Numbered from the stretch's first letter, positions 42,505 to 51,945 are shown. The stretch: 64,000 nucleotides of DNA from Pseudomonas sp. ANT_H12B (GCF_008369325.1 NZ_VOBI01000012.1:124001-188000); one strand, 5' to 3'. Translations and numbers: made by a program. Notes: a model not told the origin generated them from the sequence alone.

Positions 42505-45096
42505 CTATTTTTTCATCCCGACCCGCCGACGCATCTCGGCGGTGATCGTCTGCCTGGTTTTCTTCACGTCCGCCCAAGGTTCATCGCCCACTTCCGCCAG
42601 GCGTTCATGCACGGTGTGCAGGTTCCACTGATTGCCACCCTTGAGCTCGGCCACTTCTTCGCGAAAGACCGGCACCGACACCGGCAGCCCTTCGCGGGTG
42701 CGCACGGCGTAGGCACAAATGGTGGTGGCGCCCAGGCCGTTGCGCAGGTAGTCGATGAAGATCCGCCCGACCCGATTCTTGGGACCCGACACCGCCGAAA
42801 AACGCTCCGGCAGCAACTTGGCCATGTGGCTGACGATGGCATGACTGAAGTCCTTGACCTCGTCCCAGCCCAACTTGCGCGTCAGTGGCACCACCAGGTG
42901 AATGCCCTTGCCGCCACTGGTTTTGAGGAACGCCTTGAGCCCCAGCTCATCGAGCACCGAGAGGGTCAACTGGGTCGCTTCGACCATGCTTTTCCACGGC
43001 AGCGCCGGGTCCGGATCGAGGTCGAGGACGAAGCGGTCGGGTTTGTCGAGATTGTCCGAGGTGGCATTCCATGTGTGCAATTCCACGGTGCTCATCTGTA
43101 CGGCGCCGATCAAGGCTTCGGCATTATTGATGATCATCACGGGTTGGCCGGTGAGTTCCTTGTCCAGGGTGGAGATTCCCGGAATGGCCAGGCGCTCGGC
43201 ATTTTTCTGGAAGAACAGTTCGCCAGCGATACCGTCCGGCGCGCGCACTAGCGCCACCGGGCGGTCCTTGAGCTCGGGCAGAATCCATTCGGCGACGCTG
43301 GCGTAATACTCCGCCAGCTGCACTTTGGTCGTGCCACTGCTGGCATCGATGACCCGGTCGGGGTGAGTAATGCGCACCTTGCCCTCTCCCAAATTGAGTT
43401 GAGAGGGTGCAGGCGCGGCTTTCTTTTTTGTCGTGGCGGAAGGCTTTTCGGCAGTGCTTTTCTTCACCACTTTTGGACGCTCCTCGGTAATTTCTTCGGC
43501 CGGTTTGTCGTCACGCAGGCCATGGAATACGGCGTGGCGCACCGAGCCGTCCTTGGTCATTTCGGCAAAGGCCACTTCGGCCAGCAGGCTGGGTTTGAGC
43601 CAGTGCACACCCTTGGCCTCAAAGCCGCTCGGCGGGTTGACCACCGACGTTTTTTTCGTCTGTAACGGCTGCAATTGCTGGTAGATGCTCTTGAGCGTCG
43701 TCTCGTTGAACCCGGTGCCAACCTTGCCCGCGTAACGCAATTCACCGCTGTCGCGGTCATGCAGCCCCAGCAGCAACGCACCAAAGGCATTGCGCGATCC
43801 TTTCGGATCGGTGAAGCCAACGACCACGAACTCCTGCCGATGCTTGCACTTGAGTTTGATCCAGTCGCTGCTGCGTCGGGACACGTAAGGCGAACCCAGA
43901 CGCTTGCCGATCAACCCTTCCATCTGCATTTGGCAGGCGCTGTTGAGCAAGGCTTCCGGCTCTTCACCAAACGCGTCGGAGAACCGCAGTTGTGGGTCTT
44001 CGTTGGGTTTGAGCACCGTTGCCAAAGCGACTCTTCGCTCTTCGACGGGCACCCCGCGCAGGTCGACGCCATTGAGGTAAGGCAAATCGAACAAGTAGTA
44101 AACAATGTTGTCACTGTGGCCCGAATCGAACGCGTTTTGCAGGGCCTGGAAGTCGGGCACGCCCTGCTCATCGGCGACCACCATCTCACCATCAAGCCAG
44201 GCCGATTCAAGACCCATCGCCGCCAGCGCCTCGGCTTGTTTCGGCAATTTGTGAGTCCAGTCGTGGCCGTTGCGGGTGAAGAGTTTGACCTCACCGTGGT
44301 CGATGCGGGCCATGATCCGGTAACCGTCGAACTTGATCTCATAGCTCCACTGGCCGTCCGGGGCTTTTTCGACCAGCGTCGCCAGTTCCGGTTTGAGCAG
44401 TTGCGGCAGTTCGGCTTTGTGGGCGCCGGTCAATTGCGCCGTCTTTCCTTTGCGCGCCGGAGCCGCCGGTTTTTTGATCGGTTTTGGCTTCGCAGCCTTG
44501 GTTGCCTTTGTTGCTTTGGGAGCCTTGGCAACAATGGTCCGATCGCTGAGCACGCTGTCGGGCTCGGCGGCGACCACGTCGTAATCACTTTCGGGTTTGG
44601 CCGCGCCGTCCTGATGTTTGATCAGAAACCATTGCTCCTGCTTGCCCGGCATGTGCGTGCGCACCAGGTTCCACAGGCCGCCGAGTTTCTCCCCTTGCAG
44701 TTCGAATTTAAGCTTGCCCTTGGCATAGGCCTTGGCCGGATCATCCTGGGGAACCCACACACCACGGTCCCAGACGATCACATCGCCGGCACCGTAATGC
44801 CCTTCGGGAATGCTGCCCTCGAACGTCGCGTAATCAAGCGGATGGTCTTCGACGTGCACCGCCAGACGCTTGACCTTCGGGTCCAGCGACGGACCTTTTG
44901 GCACGGCCCAACTCTTCAACGCGCCATCGAGCTCCAGGCGAAAGTCATAATGCAGGCGCGAGGCGTCATGCTTCTGGATGCAGAACTGCAAGGCGTGATC
45001 TTGCGCCGACCTCTTGCCCTTACGCTTGGCGGCGGCCGGTTCGGACGTCGCCGAGAAGTCGCGCATGCGGTTGTAATCGTCCAGATTCTTGTTCAT
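42505..45096 (-). CDS. ligD: Multidomain DNA ligase D (NHEJ)
   Basis: An 863-residue protein in Pseudomonas LigD order. First a phosphoesterase domain at about 1-185 (FCIQKHDASRLHYDFRLEL). Then the ATP-dependent ligase at about 215-520 with nucleotidyl Lys255 (YEIKFDGYR). Then a primase-polymerase domain from about 560 (FVLDLDPDPALPWKSM with catalytic acidic residues; FLKTSGGKGIHLVVPL). It repairs double-strand breaks together with Ku. No ku gene is visible in this window. A lysine/alanine-rich linker lies at about 190-215 and another at about 525-560. Confidence 0.96.
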   Translation of the reverse strand: MNKNLDDYNRMRDFSATSEPAAAKRKGKRSAQDHALQFCIQKHDASRLHYDFRLELDGALKSWAVPKGPSLDPKVKRLAVHVEDHPLDYATFEGSIPEGHYGAGDVIVWDRGVWVPQDDPAKAYAKGKLKFELQGEKLGGLWNLVRTHMPGKQEQWFLIKHQDGAAKPESDYDVVAAEPDSVLSDRTIVAKAPKATKATKAAKPKPIKKPAAPARKGKTAQLTGAHKAELPQLLKPELATLVEKAPDGQWSYEIKFDGYRIMARIDHGEVKLFTRNGHDWTHKLPKQAEALAAMGLESAWLDGEMVVADEQGVPDFQALQNAFDSGHSDNIVYYLFDLPYLNGVDLRGVPVEERRVALATVLKPNEDPQLRFSDAFGEEPEALLNSACQMQMEGLIGKRLGSPYVSRRSSDWIKLKCKHRQEFVVVGFTDPKGSRNAFGALLLGLHDRDSGELRYAGKVGTGFNETTLKSIYQQLQPLQTKKTSVVNPPSGFEAKGVHWLKPSLLAEVAFAEMTKDGSVRHAVFHGLRDDKPAEEITEERPKVVKKSTAEKPSATTKKKAAPAPSQLNLGEGKVRITHPDRVIDASSGTTKVQLAEYYASVAEWILPELKDRPVALVRAPDGIAGELFFQKNAERLAIPGISTLDKELTGQPVMIINNAEALIGAVQMSTVELHTWNATSDNLDKPDRFVLDLDPDPALPWKSMVEATQLTLSVLDELGLKAFLKTSGGKGIHLVVPLTRKLGWDEVKDFSHAIVSHMAKLLPERFSAVSGPKNRVGRIFIDYLRNGLGATTICAYAVRTREGLPVSVPVFREEVAELKGGNQWNLHTVHERLAEVGDEPWADVKKTRQTITAEMRRRVGMKK

Positions 45097-46088
45097 GGCG
45101 CACCTGCTGCCGACGCAACGCTTCCCCCGATGCCAGGGCCGATGCGGGTGACGATCAGCGCAACAACCGCAATCCGCTCCACTCGCTGATAGCCTGCGGT
45201 CAGCAGCTCTTCACCGAACACATCGGGATCGAGTTCGCGGTAGGTCCAGCCGAACGTTGGCGCCTCCAGACGCGGGATCAATGCGTCCAGAAACGGATCG
45301 CGACCATCAATCATCGCCACGCCGGTGTACAGCACCAGCGAGCCACCAGGCGCCAGTCGATACAGGGCTTGCTCGACAATGCGCAACGATAGCTGCTCAC
45401 CGTGCGCCCCGCCGCCATGGCGGTAGGCACGCTCGGCCGGGTCGGCCATGTAGGGCGGATTGGCGACGATGAGGTCGAAGTTACCGTCGACGTCTTGCAG
45501 CACATCACTGGGCTCGACCGTGACGTTGGCGACTTCAGCAAGCGCCACGTTGACCGCCGTCATGCGTAGCGCCGCCGGGTTGATGTCGACCGCCAACACC
45601 TCGGCCTCACGACGTGCGCGGGCAATCACAATCGCCCCGACGCCTGCGCCGCAACCGATGTCCACGGCACGTCTGATCGGTGCGAAATTCTGTTGCAGGT
45701 GGGCGTGAATCAGCTGGGCAAAACGGTAGGTATCCGGACCGAAAAACACTGCGTCGTTTGCTTCGGTGGGGAACCCCGAATGCACGAACAGCAAATCGTC
45801 CAGACTCGACCAGCGCACGCGGCTTCTCAGCCGTCCGTTGCTTTCTTCGAGGACGCCCGTCTGTTGCAACTGGCGCTGTTCGTCCACTGACAACAGCCCA
45901 GGTTCAAACGGGCGTGACCAGCCGAAAACGTCGCGCAGGGTCCGGGCGCATTGGCCGAAGGAGCGATCGTTGACCCGCTGGTGGGTGAGTGGTGTCGGTG
46001 TGATGAACCGATAACCGTCAGCCTGCAAGCGGCGACCCAGTTGCAGCAACGCCAGATCGGCGGCAGACAGATGTTCTTCCTGATTCAT
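45093..46088 (-). CDS. Class I SAM-dependent methyltransferase (HemK/RsmC-like)
   Basis: A 331-residue protein with SAM motif VDIGCGAGVGAIVIA and the NPPY motif (LIVANPPYMADP) typical of N-methyltransferases acting on glutamine or adenine/guanine. The N-terminal 110 residues form a separate domain. It overlaps the ligD start by four bases and follows the haem-oxygenase-like gene by 10 bp, so all three form one operon. Target unknown. Confidence 0.88.
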   Translation of the reverse strand: MNQEEHLSAADLALLQLGRRLQADGYRFITPTPLTHQRVNDRSFGQCARTLRDVFGWSRPFEPGLLSVDEQRQLQQTGVLEESNGRLRSRVRWSSLDDLLFVHSGFPTEANDAVFFGPDTYRFAQLIHAHLQQNFAPIRRAVDIGCGAGVGAIVIARARREAEVLAVDINPAALRMTAVNVALAEVANVTVEPSDVLQDVDGNFDLIVANPPYMADPAERAYRHGGGAHGEQLSLRIVEQALYRLAPGGSLVLYTGVAMIDGRDPFLDALIPRLEAPTFGWTYRELDPDVFGEELLTAGYQRVERIAVVALIVTRIGPGIGGSVASAAGAP

Positions 46089-46098
46089 GGCGTACTCC

Positions 46099-47484
46099 CT
46101 ATCGAAGGCTGGATTGGAGTTCGATAAACCGTCGCGTGGCCATCAGGCCGGCCGGGTGGGAATGCCGATGCGCAGACAGCCACGGGATCAACACCTGCAT
46201 CTGCTCAAGTGCGCTCAACCCGTCCAGCGCAGCACGCAGGCTCTGGATATCCGGGTCATTGGCGGGCACGGGGGGCTCTGTTGCGGCGCGGGGGCCGCGA
46301 CGAGTCGCTACCGGCGAACGCCCAGGCTTCCAGTCTCCGCCAATCCAGTCATGCAGCAATTGTTTTTCGTAGGGGCTGAACACTCCGAACATGGCCGCGC
46401 CGTCGCCTTCGATCAATTGCCAGAACCGGCTGTCCTGCGGGTCCTGGTGATGCTTGATCCAGCCTTTGTTTTCCAGGGCCGTGAGGAAATCCGGCAACTG
46501 TTCAGGCATCGACAACCATTGATTGACGGTCTTGCCTTCAAAGCGGCAGTAGTCGGAATGCAGGTGCTGGCCGAACGAGCTTTTGCGCTCAAGCATGCTC
46601 AGCACTTCGCCATACAAGTCGAACGATTCGATGATGGCGCGACTGCCCTGCCCCAGATCGTTGAGCCGGTAGCCCGCCGAAACCCGGCGCAAAAATGCCT
46701 CGCGATCGCCTTCCAGCGGCATCAGTTGCAGCACCGATTGCACAGCCTTGTGTGCATGGCCGGTGCTGGCATTGTCGATGGTCACGTGCAGGGTGAAGTA
46801 ATACGGATCGATGCCCAACTCGCTGAGTTCGTAAGCGCTGATCAGCAGATGCAGCGGTAGCTGTTCATAGCCGAGGTTGTAGCCGATGACCTCCGGCAAA
46901 AACTCGTCGCTACAGTAACCCAGCGCCAATTGCACCGCGCCTTGCAGGTAGCGCTCGTCGGCGATGACGCCGCTGTCCTGCAAGCCATGTTCGGCGAGCA
47001 ATTTGCGGTAGATCACCACATGATTCTGCGCCGGGTTGCCGTCGCCCAACTCCTCCAGATAGGTGCGAATCAACCCGTCAAAACGAGGGTCGCGCCACTG
47101 TCGCAGCAGACCGTAGAGCCAGGCGCCGTCCACCAGTTTGGTAGGGGCAACGGCTTGCAGGAAAAACAGTGCATGCGCCTTGCTGCCGAAGAACTGCCGA
47201 GGCCCGCCAGCCTTGCGTTGTTGCAGATAGTCGGCGTATTGGCGCGCCACTTCGGCGCTGTGCTGCTCGACAAAGCTTTGCAGTGCCAACAGGTCTTGCG
47301 GCATTTCTTCAGGCAGGTCGGCAGCGTCCTGGAGCCGGGCTTGCAGGAAGCTTTTCGCCAGTGTGCGTTGTTGCGCGGCGTCGTCGCTCAGCAGCAGCTG
47401 TTCGTAGATCTGCTTCATGCTGCCGGCGCTGGACATCGCGTGTGCATGGGCCGGCCGGGATTCAAGTCGTGTCAGGGCAGTCAT
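46099..47484 (-). CDS. Iron-containing redox enzyme family (haem-oxygenase-like fold)
   Basis: I chose the ATG at 47484 (MTALTRLESRPAHAH); an in-frame ATG lies 48 bases upstream. 461 residues, mostly helical. The central part includes FLQAVAPTKLVDGAWLYGLL, GDGNPAQNHVVIYRKLL and YYFTLHVTIDNASTGHAHKA, with conserved Glu/His residues as in diiron haem-oxygenase-like oxidases. A C-terminal winged-helix-like extension follows. It heads the operon with the methyltransferase and ligD. Reaction unknown. Confidence 0.78.
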   Translation of the reverse strand: MTALTRLESRPAHAHAMSSAGSMKQIYEQLLLSDDAAQQRTLAKSFLQARLQDAADLPEEMPQDLLALQSFVEQHSAEVARQYADYLQQRKAGGPRQFFGSKAHALFFLQAVAPTKLVDGAWLYGLLRQWRDPRFDGLIRTYLEELGDGNPAQNHVVIYRKLLAEHGLQDSGVIADERYLQGAVQLALGYCSDEFLPEVIGYNLGYEQLPLHLLISAYELSELGIDPYYFTLHVTIDNASTGHAHKAVQSVLQLMPLEGDREAFLRRVSAGYRLNDLGQGSRAIIESFDLYGEVLSMLERKSSFGQHLHSDYCRFEGKTVNQWLSMPEQLPDFLTALENKGWIKHHQDPQDSRFWQLIEGDGAAMFGVFSPYEKQLLHDWIGGDWKPGRSPVATRRGPRAATEPPVPANDPDIQSLRAALDGLSALEQMQVLIPWLSAHRHSHPAGLMATRRFIELQSSLR

Positions 47485-47732
47485 GGGTGTGTCTCTCGGT
47501 CTGAGGCCAGTGGCAGAACGCTGAATCAGCACGTCTCTACATCAGCAGAGCGACACGCCCGGAAAAAAATTCCATCGGCGTTGAAATTGCCCTGACAGAC
47601 GGGCTTGTGGCCAACATCAGGCCTTTTTGCAAAGCGCGGCTATAGTCATTCATTCAGGCCCTGGTGACAGGGCTTATAACCAGCCTGCCCCTTTGCGGCA
47701 GCGTCGGACTTTCCTTTTCTGAGGAGATTGAT

Positions 47733-48014
47733 ATGAAGCGTACCGCACTTGCTGGACTGTTCATCTGCGCAGCATTGATAGCGCCCTCGGCGTTTGCCGC
47801 CGAGGATCTGTGTGATACCCAACTGAAGGGAGTCGAAAATTCGCTGGCGTCCAGTGAAGCGCAAAGCGAAGGGCTGAAAAACGATATCGACAAACTGCTC
47901 AAAGACGCAAAAGCGGCCAAGGCCAAAGGCACGGATGCGGGCACTAAAGACTGCATTGAGTTGACTTCACAGGCACAGAAAAAAATCGACGACGACCAGA
48001 AGGGCGATCAATAA
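47733..48014 (+). CDS. Small exported hypothetical protein (93 aa)
   Basis: The ATG at 47733 follows CTGAGGAGATTG. Signal peptide MKRTALAGLFICAALIAPSA ends FAAED. The mature part is a short, lysine-rich, probably coiled-coil helix (LCDTQLKGVENSLASSEAQS, LLKDAKAAKAKG) with two cysteines (DLCDTQ, DCIELT). Probably periplasmic. No family assigned. Confidence 0.72.
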   Translation: MKRTALAGLFICAALIAPSAFAAEDLCDTQLKGVENSLASSEAQSEGLKNDIDKLLKDAKAAKAKGTDAGTKDCIELTSQAQKKIDDDQKGDQ

Positions 48015-48185
48015 GCATTGCTAGCGACGCCAGGCGATTGGCAGGCTTTGACCTGACAATCGCCCGTTCCCCAGCGCCGCCATAAGTCAGCGCTGGCCAC
48101 TGTGTTTCATGGCTGATCCGGCGACCGGTCAAGGCCATGCTGCGCCAAGCGAATATACTGACGCAGGAACGCCTCGATCTCAGTA

Positions 48186-48204
48186 AGAGCGTGGGAACGA
48201 TCAT
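48186..48204. repeat. Partial copy of the GATCGTTCCCACGC repeat
   Basis: AGAGCGTGGGAACGATCAT is one arm of the repeat seen complete at 50409, 57752 and 62488. It abuts the DUF533 stop codon. Confidence 0.7.
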
Positions 48205-48929
48205 CAAACAGCGCCACCCTTGGCTTTTTGTTCCAGTTGCACTTGCAGCTCTGGATCAATCTGCAGCGCCGCCGCCAGTTCATCCAGATAGCTACGCTCG
48301 GCGTCCTGCTGATCGTCCACCAACATCACACTGGCCAGGTACATTTCCGCCGCCATGCCAGGATCCGTTGCCGATTGCGCCACATCGGCGGCATCCAGCG
48401 GTCGGGCGACTTCATCGTCCAGCCATTGCTGCAGCTCTGGATCATCGGTGTGCCGGCCGATTTCGCTGCTGATCATTTGCTTCTCGGTGTCATCGATCCG
48501 GCCATCGGCCTTGGCCGCCGCAATCAATGCGCGGAGGATTGCGTGGCTGTGGTCCTCGACTTCCGGGCCTGACAACAAGTCGACCGTGCGCGGTGCCTGT
48601 TGCGGCGCCGAGGCCTGGTTACGCTGCCAGGCCTGATACGCCTGGAATGCCATCATTCCCAACGACGCCAGTGCCGCATAGTTGGTGCCGCCACCCGACC
48701 GGGTCCGGGTCGAACCGCCCGTCGGTGAGCCACCGCCCAGCAGGCCACCGAGCAACCCACCCAAGCCACCTCCCGCGGCGCTGGAACCGGTGCCACCGCC
48801 CATCAGACCGCCGAGCAATCCGCCGAGACCGCCGAGGCCACCAGGGGCAGAGGTACCACCGCCGCCCTGTTGCGGCATCGAACCTTGGCCCGCCCGCAAT
48901 AACTGTTCGAGCAAATCGTTGGTGTTCAT
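48204..48929 (-). CDS. DUF533/YebE-like (TerB-like) protein with glycine-rich linker
   Basis: The ATG complementary to 48927-48929 (MNTNDLLEQLLRAGQ) has GAGG eight bases upstream; 241 residues. Residues about 20-75 are a low-complexity glycine-rich stretch with LGGLLGGLLGG-type repeats. A short hydrophobic segment (NYAALASLGMMAFQAYQAW) follows. The C-terminal TerB-like helical domain (AILRALIAAAKADGRIDDTE, AAEMYLASVMLVDDQQDAER) is typical of DUF533 proteins. Function unknown. Confidence 0.85.
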   Translation of the reverse strand: MNTNDLLEQLLRAGQGSMPQQGGGGTSAPGGLGGLGGLLGGLMGGGTGSSAAGGGLGGLLGGLLGGGSPTGGSTRTRSGGGTNYAALASLGMMAFQAYQAWQRNQASAPQQAPRTVDLLSGPEVEDHSHAILRALIAAAKADGRIDDTEKQMISSEIGRHTDDPELQQWLDDEVARPLDAADVAQSATDPGMAAEMYLASVMLVDDQQDAERSYLDELAAALQIDPELQVQLEQKAKGGAV

Positions 48930-49118
48930 GACGACATCCTCATCGATAGGAGTGATCCAGTCAGGCAACAATAGTCCTCGCAGGCAAATGCGCCACCACC
49001 GTTTGGCCGACGTCAACTGCGTCCTGCTTTACGCTGCTCGCGACGGGTGAGCGGCCTTCTGTGGCAGCCCGGCCCTGATCCGTTCGAGCCCCGGCCAGCC
49101 GGACAACGCCATTTATTT
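48930..49118. other. Intergenic region between divergent DUF533 and pcs genes
   Basis: No credible gene is visible. It should contain the promoter of the minus-strand DUF533 gene. A terminator-like hairpin follows at 49119. Confidence 0.35.
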
Positions 49119-49146
49119 AATACCCTGGATTTATCCGGGGTATTTT
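49119..49146 (+). terminator. Terminator-like hairpin in the pcs leader
   Basis: AATACCC and GGGTATT enclose GGAT/ATCC with a two-base loop, followed by TTTTG. No plus-strand gene precedes it closely, so it may act on read-through or as an attenuator upstream of pcs. A second small hairpin, CACCCC/GGGGTG, is at about 49231-49251. Confidence 0.5.
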
Positions 49147-49285
49147 GTTGCGGCCCAGCTAAGATTTACAGGTGGTGAACCTTATCCCCGGATACCCGGT
49201 CGATACATGCAACCTGACTTGGTTTGCCGACACCCCCATTAAAGGGGTGATAACTGGCTTGCTTCACTTTTTGGAGAACGCCCCC

Positions 49286-50008
49286 GTGATATCGACCGTA
49301 CACATTGCCAGGCTCAAAGCATGGGGCGCCCATGGTTTTACCGCCACCGGCGTGGTCACTGCCTTCCTCGCGACGCTGGCCCTGCTGGAAAACCAGGCTA
49401 CAAACTGCCTGCTGTGGCTGGGCGTTGCGCTGATCGTCGATGGCCTGGACGGTGCACTCGCGCGCAAGGTTAATGTCCAGTCGGTGCTACCGAGTTTCGA
49501 CGGATCGATCCTCGACCTGGTGATCGACTACCTGACGTATGTGTTTATCCCCGCGTTGTTCATCTATCGCTACATCCCGTTGCCGGACTACACGCTGTTG
49601 CTGACCGTGTCGCTGATTCTGGTCTCGTCGCTGTTTTGCTTCTGCAACGTCAATATGAAGAGCGAAGACAATTACTTTCAGGGCTTCCCGGCCGCCTGGA
49701 ACGTGGTTGCCCTGTGCCTGTACATCGTCGCCCCGACGCCGTGGATCACTTTTTTCACTGTCATCGGCCTGGCACTGTTGACCGTAACCCGGATGAAATT
49801 CCTTCACCCGTTTCGCGTGCGCAAGTTCATGCCGATCAACATTGCGGTGACGGCCATCTGGCTGCTGTGCAGCTTGTCGCTGGTGATTAACCATCCGGTC
49901 ATCAACCCGATGGTGATGGGGCTTTGGCTGCTGATGTCGGCTTACTTCCTGGGGATCTGCATCTGGCGCACGGCGATGGAGTGGTTTGACGGGTCGCGGC
50001 ACAAGTAA
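49286..50008 (+). CDS. pcs: Phosphatidylcholine synthase
   Basis: The preferred start is the GTG at 49286, with GGAGAACG eight bases upstream; 240 residues. It has the CDP-alcohol phosphatidyltransferase motif as DGLDGALAR followed by FDGSILDLVIDYLTYVF, in which the Pcs-type longer spacer between AR and G is present. About eight transmembrane helices. It condenses choline with CDP-diacylglycerol to form phosphatidylcholine in the inner membrane. Upstream in-frame codons to 49172 lack a ribosome site. Confidence 0.92.
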   Translation: MISTVHIARLKAWGAHGFTATGVVTAFLATLALLENQATNCLLWLGVALIVDGLDGALARKVNVQSVLPSFDGSILDLVIDYLTYVFIPALFIYRYIPLPDYTLLLTVSLILVSSLFCFCNVNMKSEDNYFQGFPAAWNVVALCLYIVAPTPWITFFTVIGLALLTVTRMKFLHPFRVRKFMPINIAVTAIWLLCSLSLVINHPVINPMVMGLWLLMSAYFLGICIWRTAMEWFDGSRHK

Positions 50009-50014
50009 CCCGCC

Positions 50015-50401
50015 ATGGCCATCCACATCGTTCGACTCGGCTCACCCCGCACGCCCGATGAAGGCCTGCGGATCGGCACGGTTCGCCGCCCACCGCGCGG
50101 CGTACCGAAAGCCGAATTCGCCAGCCGTGATTTTTATGATGTCTGGCAGCCGCTGCTGTCACCCAGCCCGGAACTGGTGGCCGAAGCCAAGGCTGCCACC
50201 GATGAAAAAGCCTGGGACAGCTTTCGACGCAAGTTCAAGGCTGAGATGAACCATCCCGCGCCCAACCACTTGCTGGACCTGCTGGCCGCCCTTTCCCATC
50301 AAACCTCGCTGGCTGTTGGCTGTTACTGCGAGGAAGAAGCGCATTGCCATCGATCCGTGTTGCGAGAGCTGCTTGAGGCACGGGGTGCCAAGGTTGTGTG
50401 A
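50015..50401 (+). CDS. DUF488 family protein
   Basis: A 128-residue protein with IHIVRLGSPRTPDEGLRIGT, VRRPPRGVPKAE, YDVWQPLLSPS and C-terminal GCYCEEEAHCHRSVLRELLE, in which the CYCxxxxxCHR cysteines/histidine are the DUF488 signature. It starts 6 bp after pcs on the same strand. The family is uncharacterised; the conserved Cys/His set suggests a nucleic-acid or metal site. Confidence 0.88.
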   Translation: MAIHIVRLGSPRTPDEGLRIGTVRRPPRGVPKAEFASRDFYDVWQPLLSPSPELVAEAKAATDEKAWDSFRRKFKAEMNHPAPNHLLDLLAALSHQTSLAVGCYCEEEAHCHRSVLRELLEARGAKVV

Positions 50402-50408
50402 AAGCACG

Positions 50409-50492
50409 TGATTGTTCCCACGCTCTGCGTCCGCTCTTGGGGACGCGGAGCGTCCCGGGCTGCATTCCCACGCTGAGCGTGGGAACGATCAT
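50409..50492. repeat. BIME-type repeat, copy 2
   Basis: ATTGTTCCCACGCTCTGCGT at one end and GAGCGTGGGAACGATCAT at the other flank a GGACGCGGAGCGTCC core. It is a shortened relative of the copies at 57752 and 62488. Confidence 0.8.
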
Positions 50493-50535
50493 CACCGGGT
50501 TCGGGATCGAGACACCAAGGATTGAGGTACTCACC

Positions 50536-50898
50536 ATGAACAGCCAGATTCGCCTCGCAACGCCTGAGGATACGGCGGCTATCAGCCAGGTCATCATTCA
50601 ATCGCTTCGCCAGTCCAATGCCCGGGACTACTCCCCTGAAATCATTGCGCAGGTGGAGAAAAGCTTTTCCGCCGAGGCTATTTGCACCTTGTTGAGCCAA
50701 CGCCAGGTCTTTGTCGCGAACATCGAAGCATTGCGCGTCCGTTCTTCCATCACCGCAGAAGGCTTCTACTCCAGGCTGGGGTATCGAAAAGTTCACGACG
50801 AATTCCACGGTGCCGAGCGCACGATCATCATGCAGCGCCGTTTGCCCCGTTTAAATTCCAGGCACGCAAACGAGCTTGCTCGCGATATTGGTCAATAA
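50536..50898 (+). pseudogene. GNAT acetyltransferase with acetyl-CoA-binding core deleted
   Basis: The 120-residue frame starts like a GNAT enzyme (RLATPEDTAAISQVIIQSLR, SPEIIAQVEKSFS, LLSQRQVFVAN). It then continues directly with IEALRVRSSITAEGFYSRLG and YRKVHDEFHGAERTIIM, the C-terminal part. The usual motif A (V-x-P-x-x-Q/R-G-x-G/A-x-G), about 45-50 residues, is absent. The deletion is in frame, so a short protein could still be made, but it cannot bind acetyl-CoA normally. Confidence 0.75.
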
Positions 50899-50955
50899 TT
50901 AAAGATTAGATGTTTAACCAATGACCGTTGTCTCCTTACCCACAGGAGGTTTGTC

Positions 50956-51882
50956 ATGTCAGAACAATCACGCTTCATGCTCGTTGCCTCGCCGCTGATG
51001 GAACACAGCCCCGCCTTCGACCGGGCTGCGGCGCTGGCCAAGGCCGAAGACGCGGCACTGCACATCGTGGCGTTCGACTATCTGGAAGGCCTGGCGACCG
51101 CCAGTATGGTCAACGAAAAGGCTCTGGAGCAGATGCGGTTGGGCTACGTCGATCGCCACCGCCAGTGGCTTGAAGAGCAAGCCCGGCCCTTGCGCAAGAT
51201 CGGCGTGCAGGTCACCACGGAGGTGCAGTGGGTCGAACGCCCGCTGGAGGAAATCCTGATTCACCTCAAAGAGCAGCCGATGGACGTGCTGATCAAGGCG
51301 CTGGAGCACCAATCGTTGCTGTCGCGACTGATGTTTACCCCGCTCGACGTGCATTTACTGCGCGAATGCCCGGTACCGCTGCATTTCGTCAGCCACGCCA
51401 TCCACGCACTGCCCCGCAAGGTCGTCGCCGCGGTCGACCCCTTCCATCGCGATGATCACTACAAAACGTTCAATGACCGGATCCTTCACGAAGCGGCAAA
51501 ACTGGCCAGCGCCTGTAATGCCGAACTGGATGTGGTCTACGCCTATGACCTTTCATCCATCAGCGCCGACGAATTCGGCTTCGACAATGGTTCGGCGTTT
51601 TTCTCGTCGGGCAAGGCTAAAACCCTGTTCGACTACCAGGAGGATGCCTTCAACGATCTAGCCGAGCGCAACGGCATCGCGCCGGAGCAGCGACACATGA
51701 TCATGGGCAACCCGGCCAAGGTCCTGACCCGCTTTGCCGATGCCTATGACGTCGACGTGATTGTCATGGGCCGGGTCGGTCATCGCGGCCTGGGCCGGCT
51801 GATTGGCAGCACGGTGGAGCATCTGCTGTACAAAATGCCATGCAGCGTCTGGGTGATGCACACCGAGCGGCTGGATGAGTGA
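50956..51882 (+). CDS. Tandem-domain universal stress protein
   Basis: A 308-residue protein of two Usp domains, about 1-145 and 150-305. The second ends with the nucleotide-binding pattern MGRVGHRGLGRLIGSTVEHL, G2xG9GS-like, suggesting ATP binding. The ATG follows CAGGAGG. In Pseudomonas such UspE-like proteins respond to stationary phase and low oxygen; no regulator site is evident here. Confidence 0.9.
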   Translation: MSEQSRFMLVASPLMEHSPAFDRAAALAKAEDAALHIVAFDYLEGLATASMVNEKALEQMRLGYVDRHRQWLEEQARPLRKIGVQVTTEVQWVERPLEEILIHLKEQPMDVLIKALEHQSLLSRLMFTPLDVHLLRECPVPLHFVSHAIHALPRKVVAAVDPFHRDDHYKTFNDRILHEAAKLASACNAELDVVYAYDLSSISADEFGFDNGSAFFSSGKAKTLFDYQEDAFNDLAERNGIAPEQRHMIMGNPAKVLTRFADAYDVDVIVMGRVGHRGLGRLIGSTVEHLLYKMPCSVWVMHTERLDE

Positions 51883-51906
51883 TTGATCTACCGGACACCA
51901 CAAAAC

Positions 51907-51930
51907 CCTGTGGGAGCAAGCTCCCACAGG
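51907..51930. repeat. REP-like hairpin
   Basis: CCTGTGGGAG and CTCCCACAGG form a 10-bp stem with loop CAAG, between convergent genes. It is the Pseudomonas REP core and may also terminate transcription. Confidence 0.8.
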
Positions 51931-51945
51931 TGAGGTGTTGGCAGG

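Noticed and set aside
43675..45189. 504-codon plus-strand open frame
   Set aside because: It is antisense to ligD, whose phosphoesterase, ligase and polymerase motifs are unmistakable.
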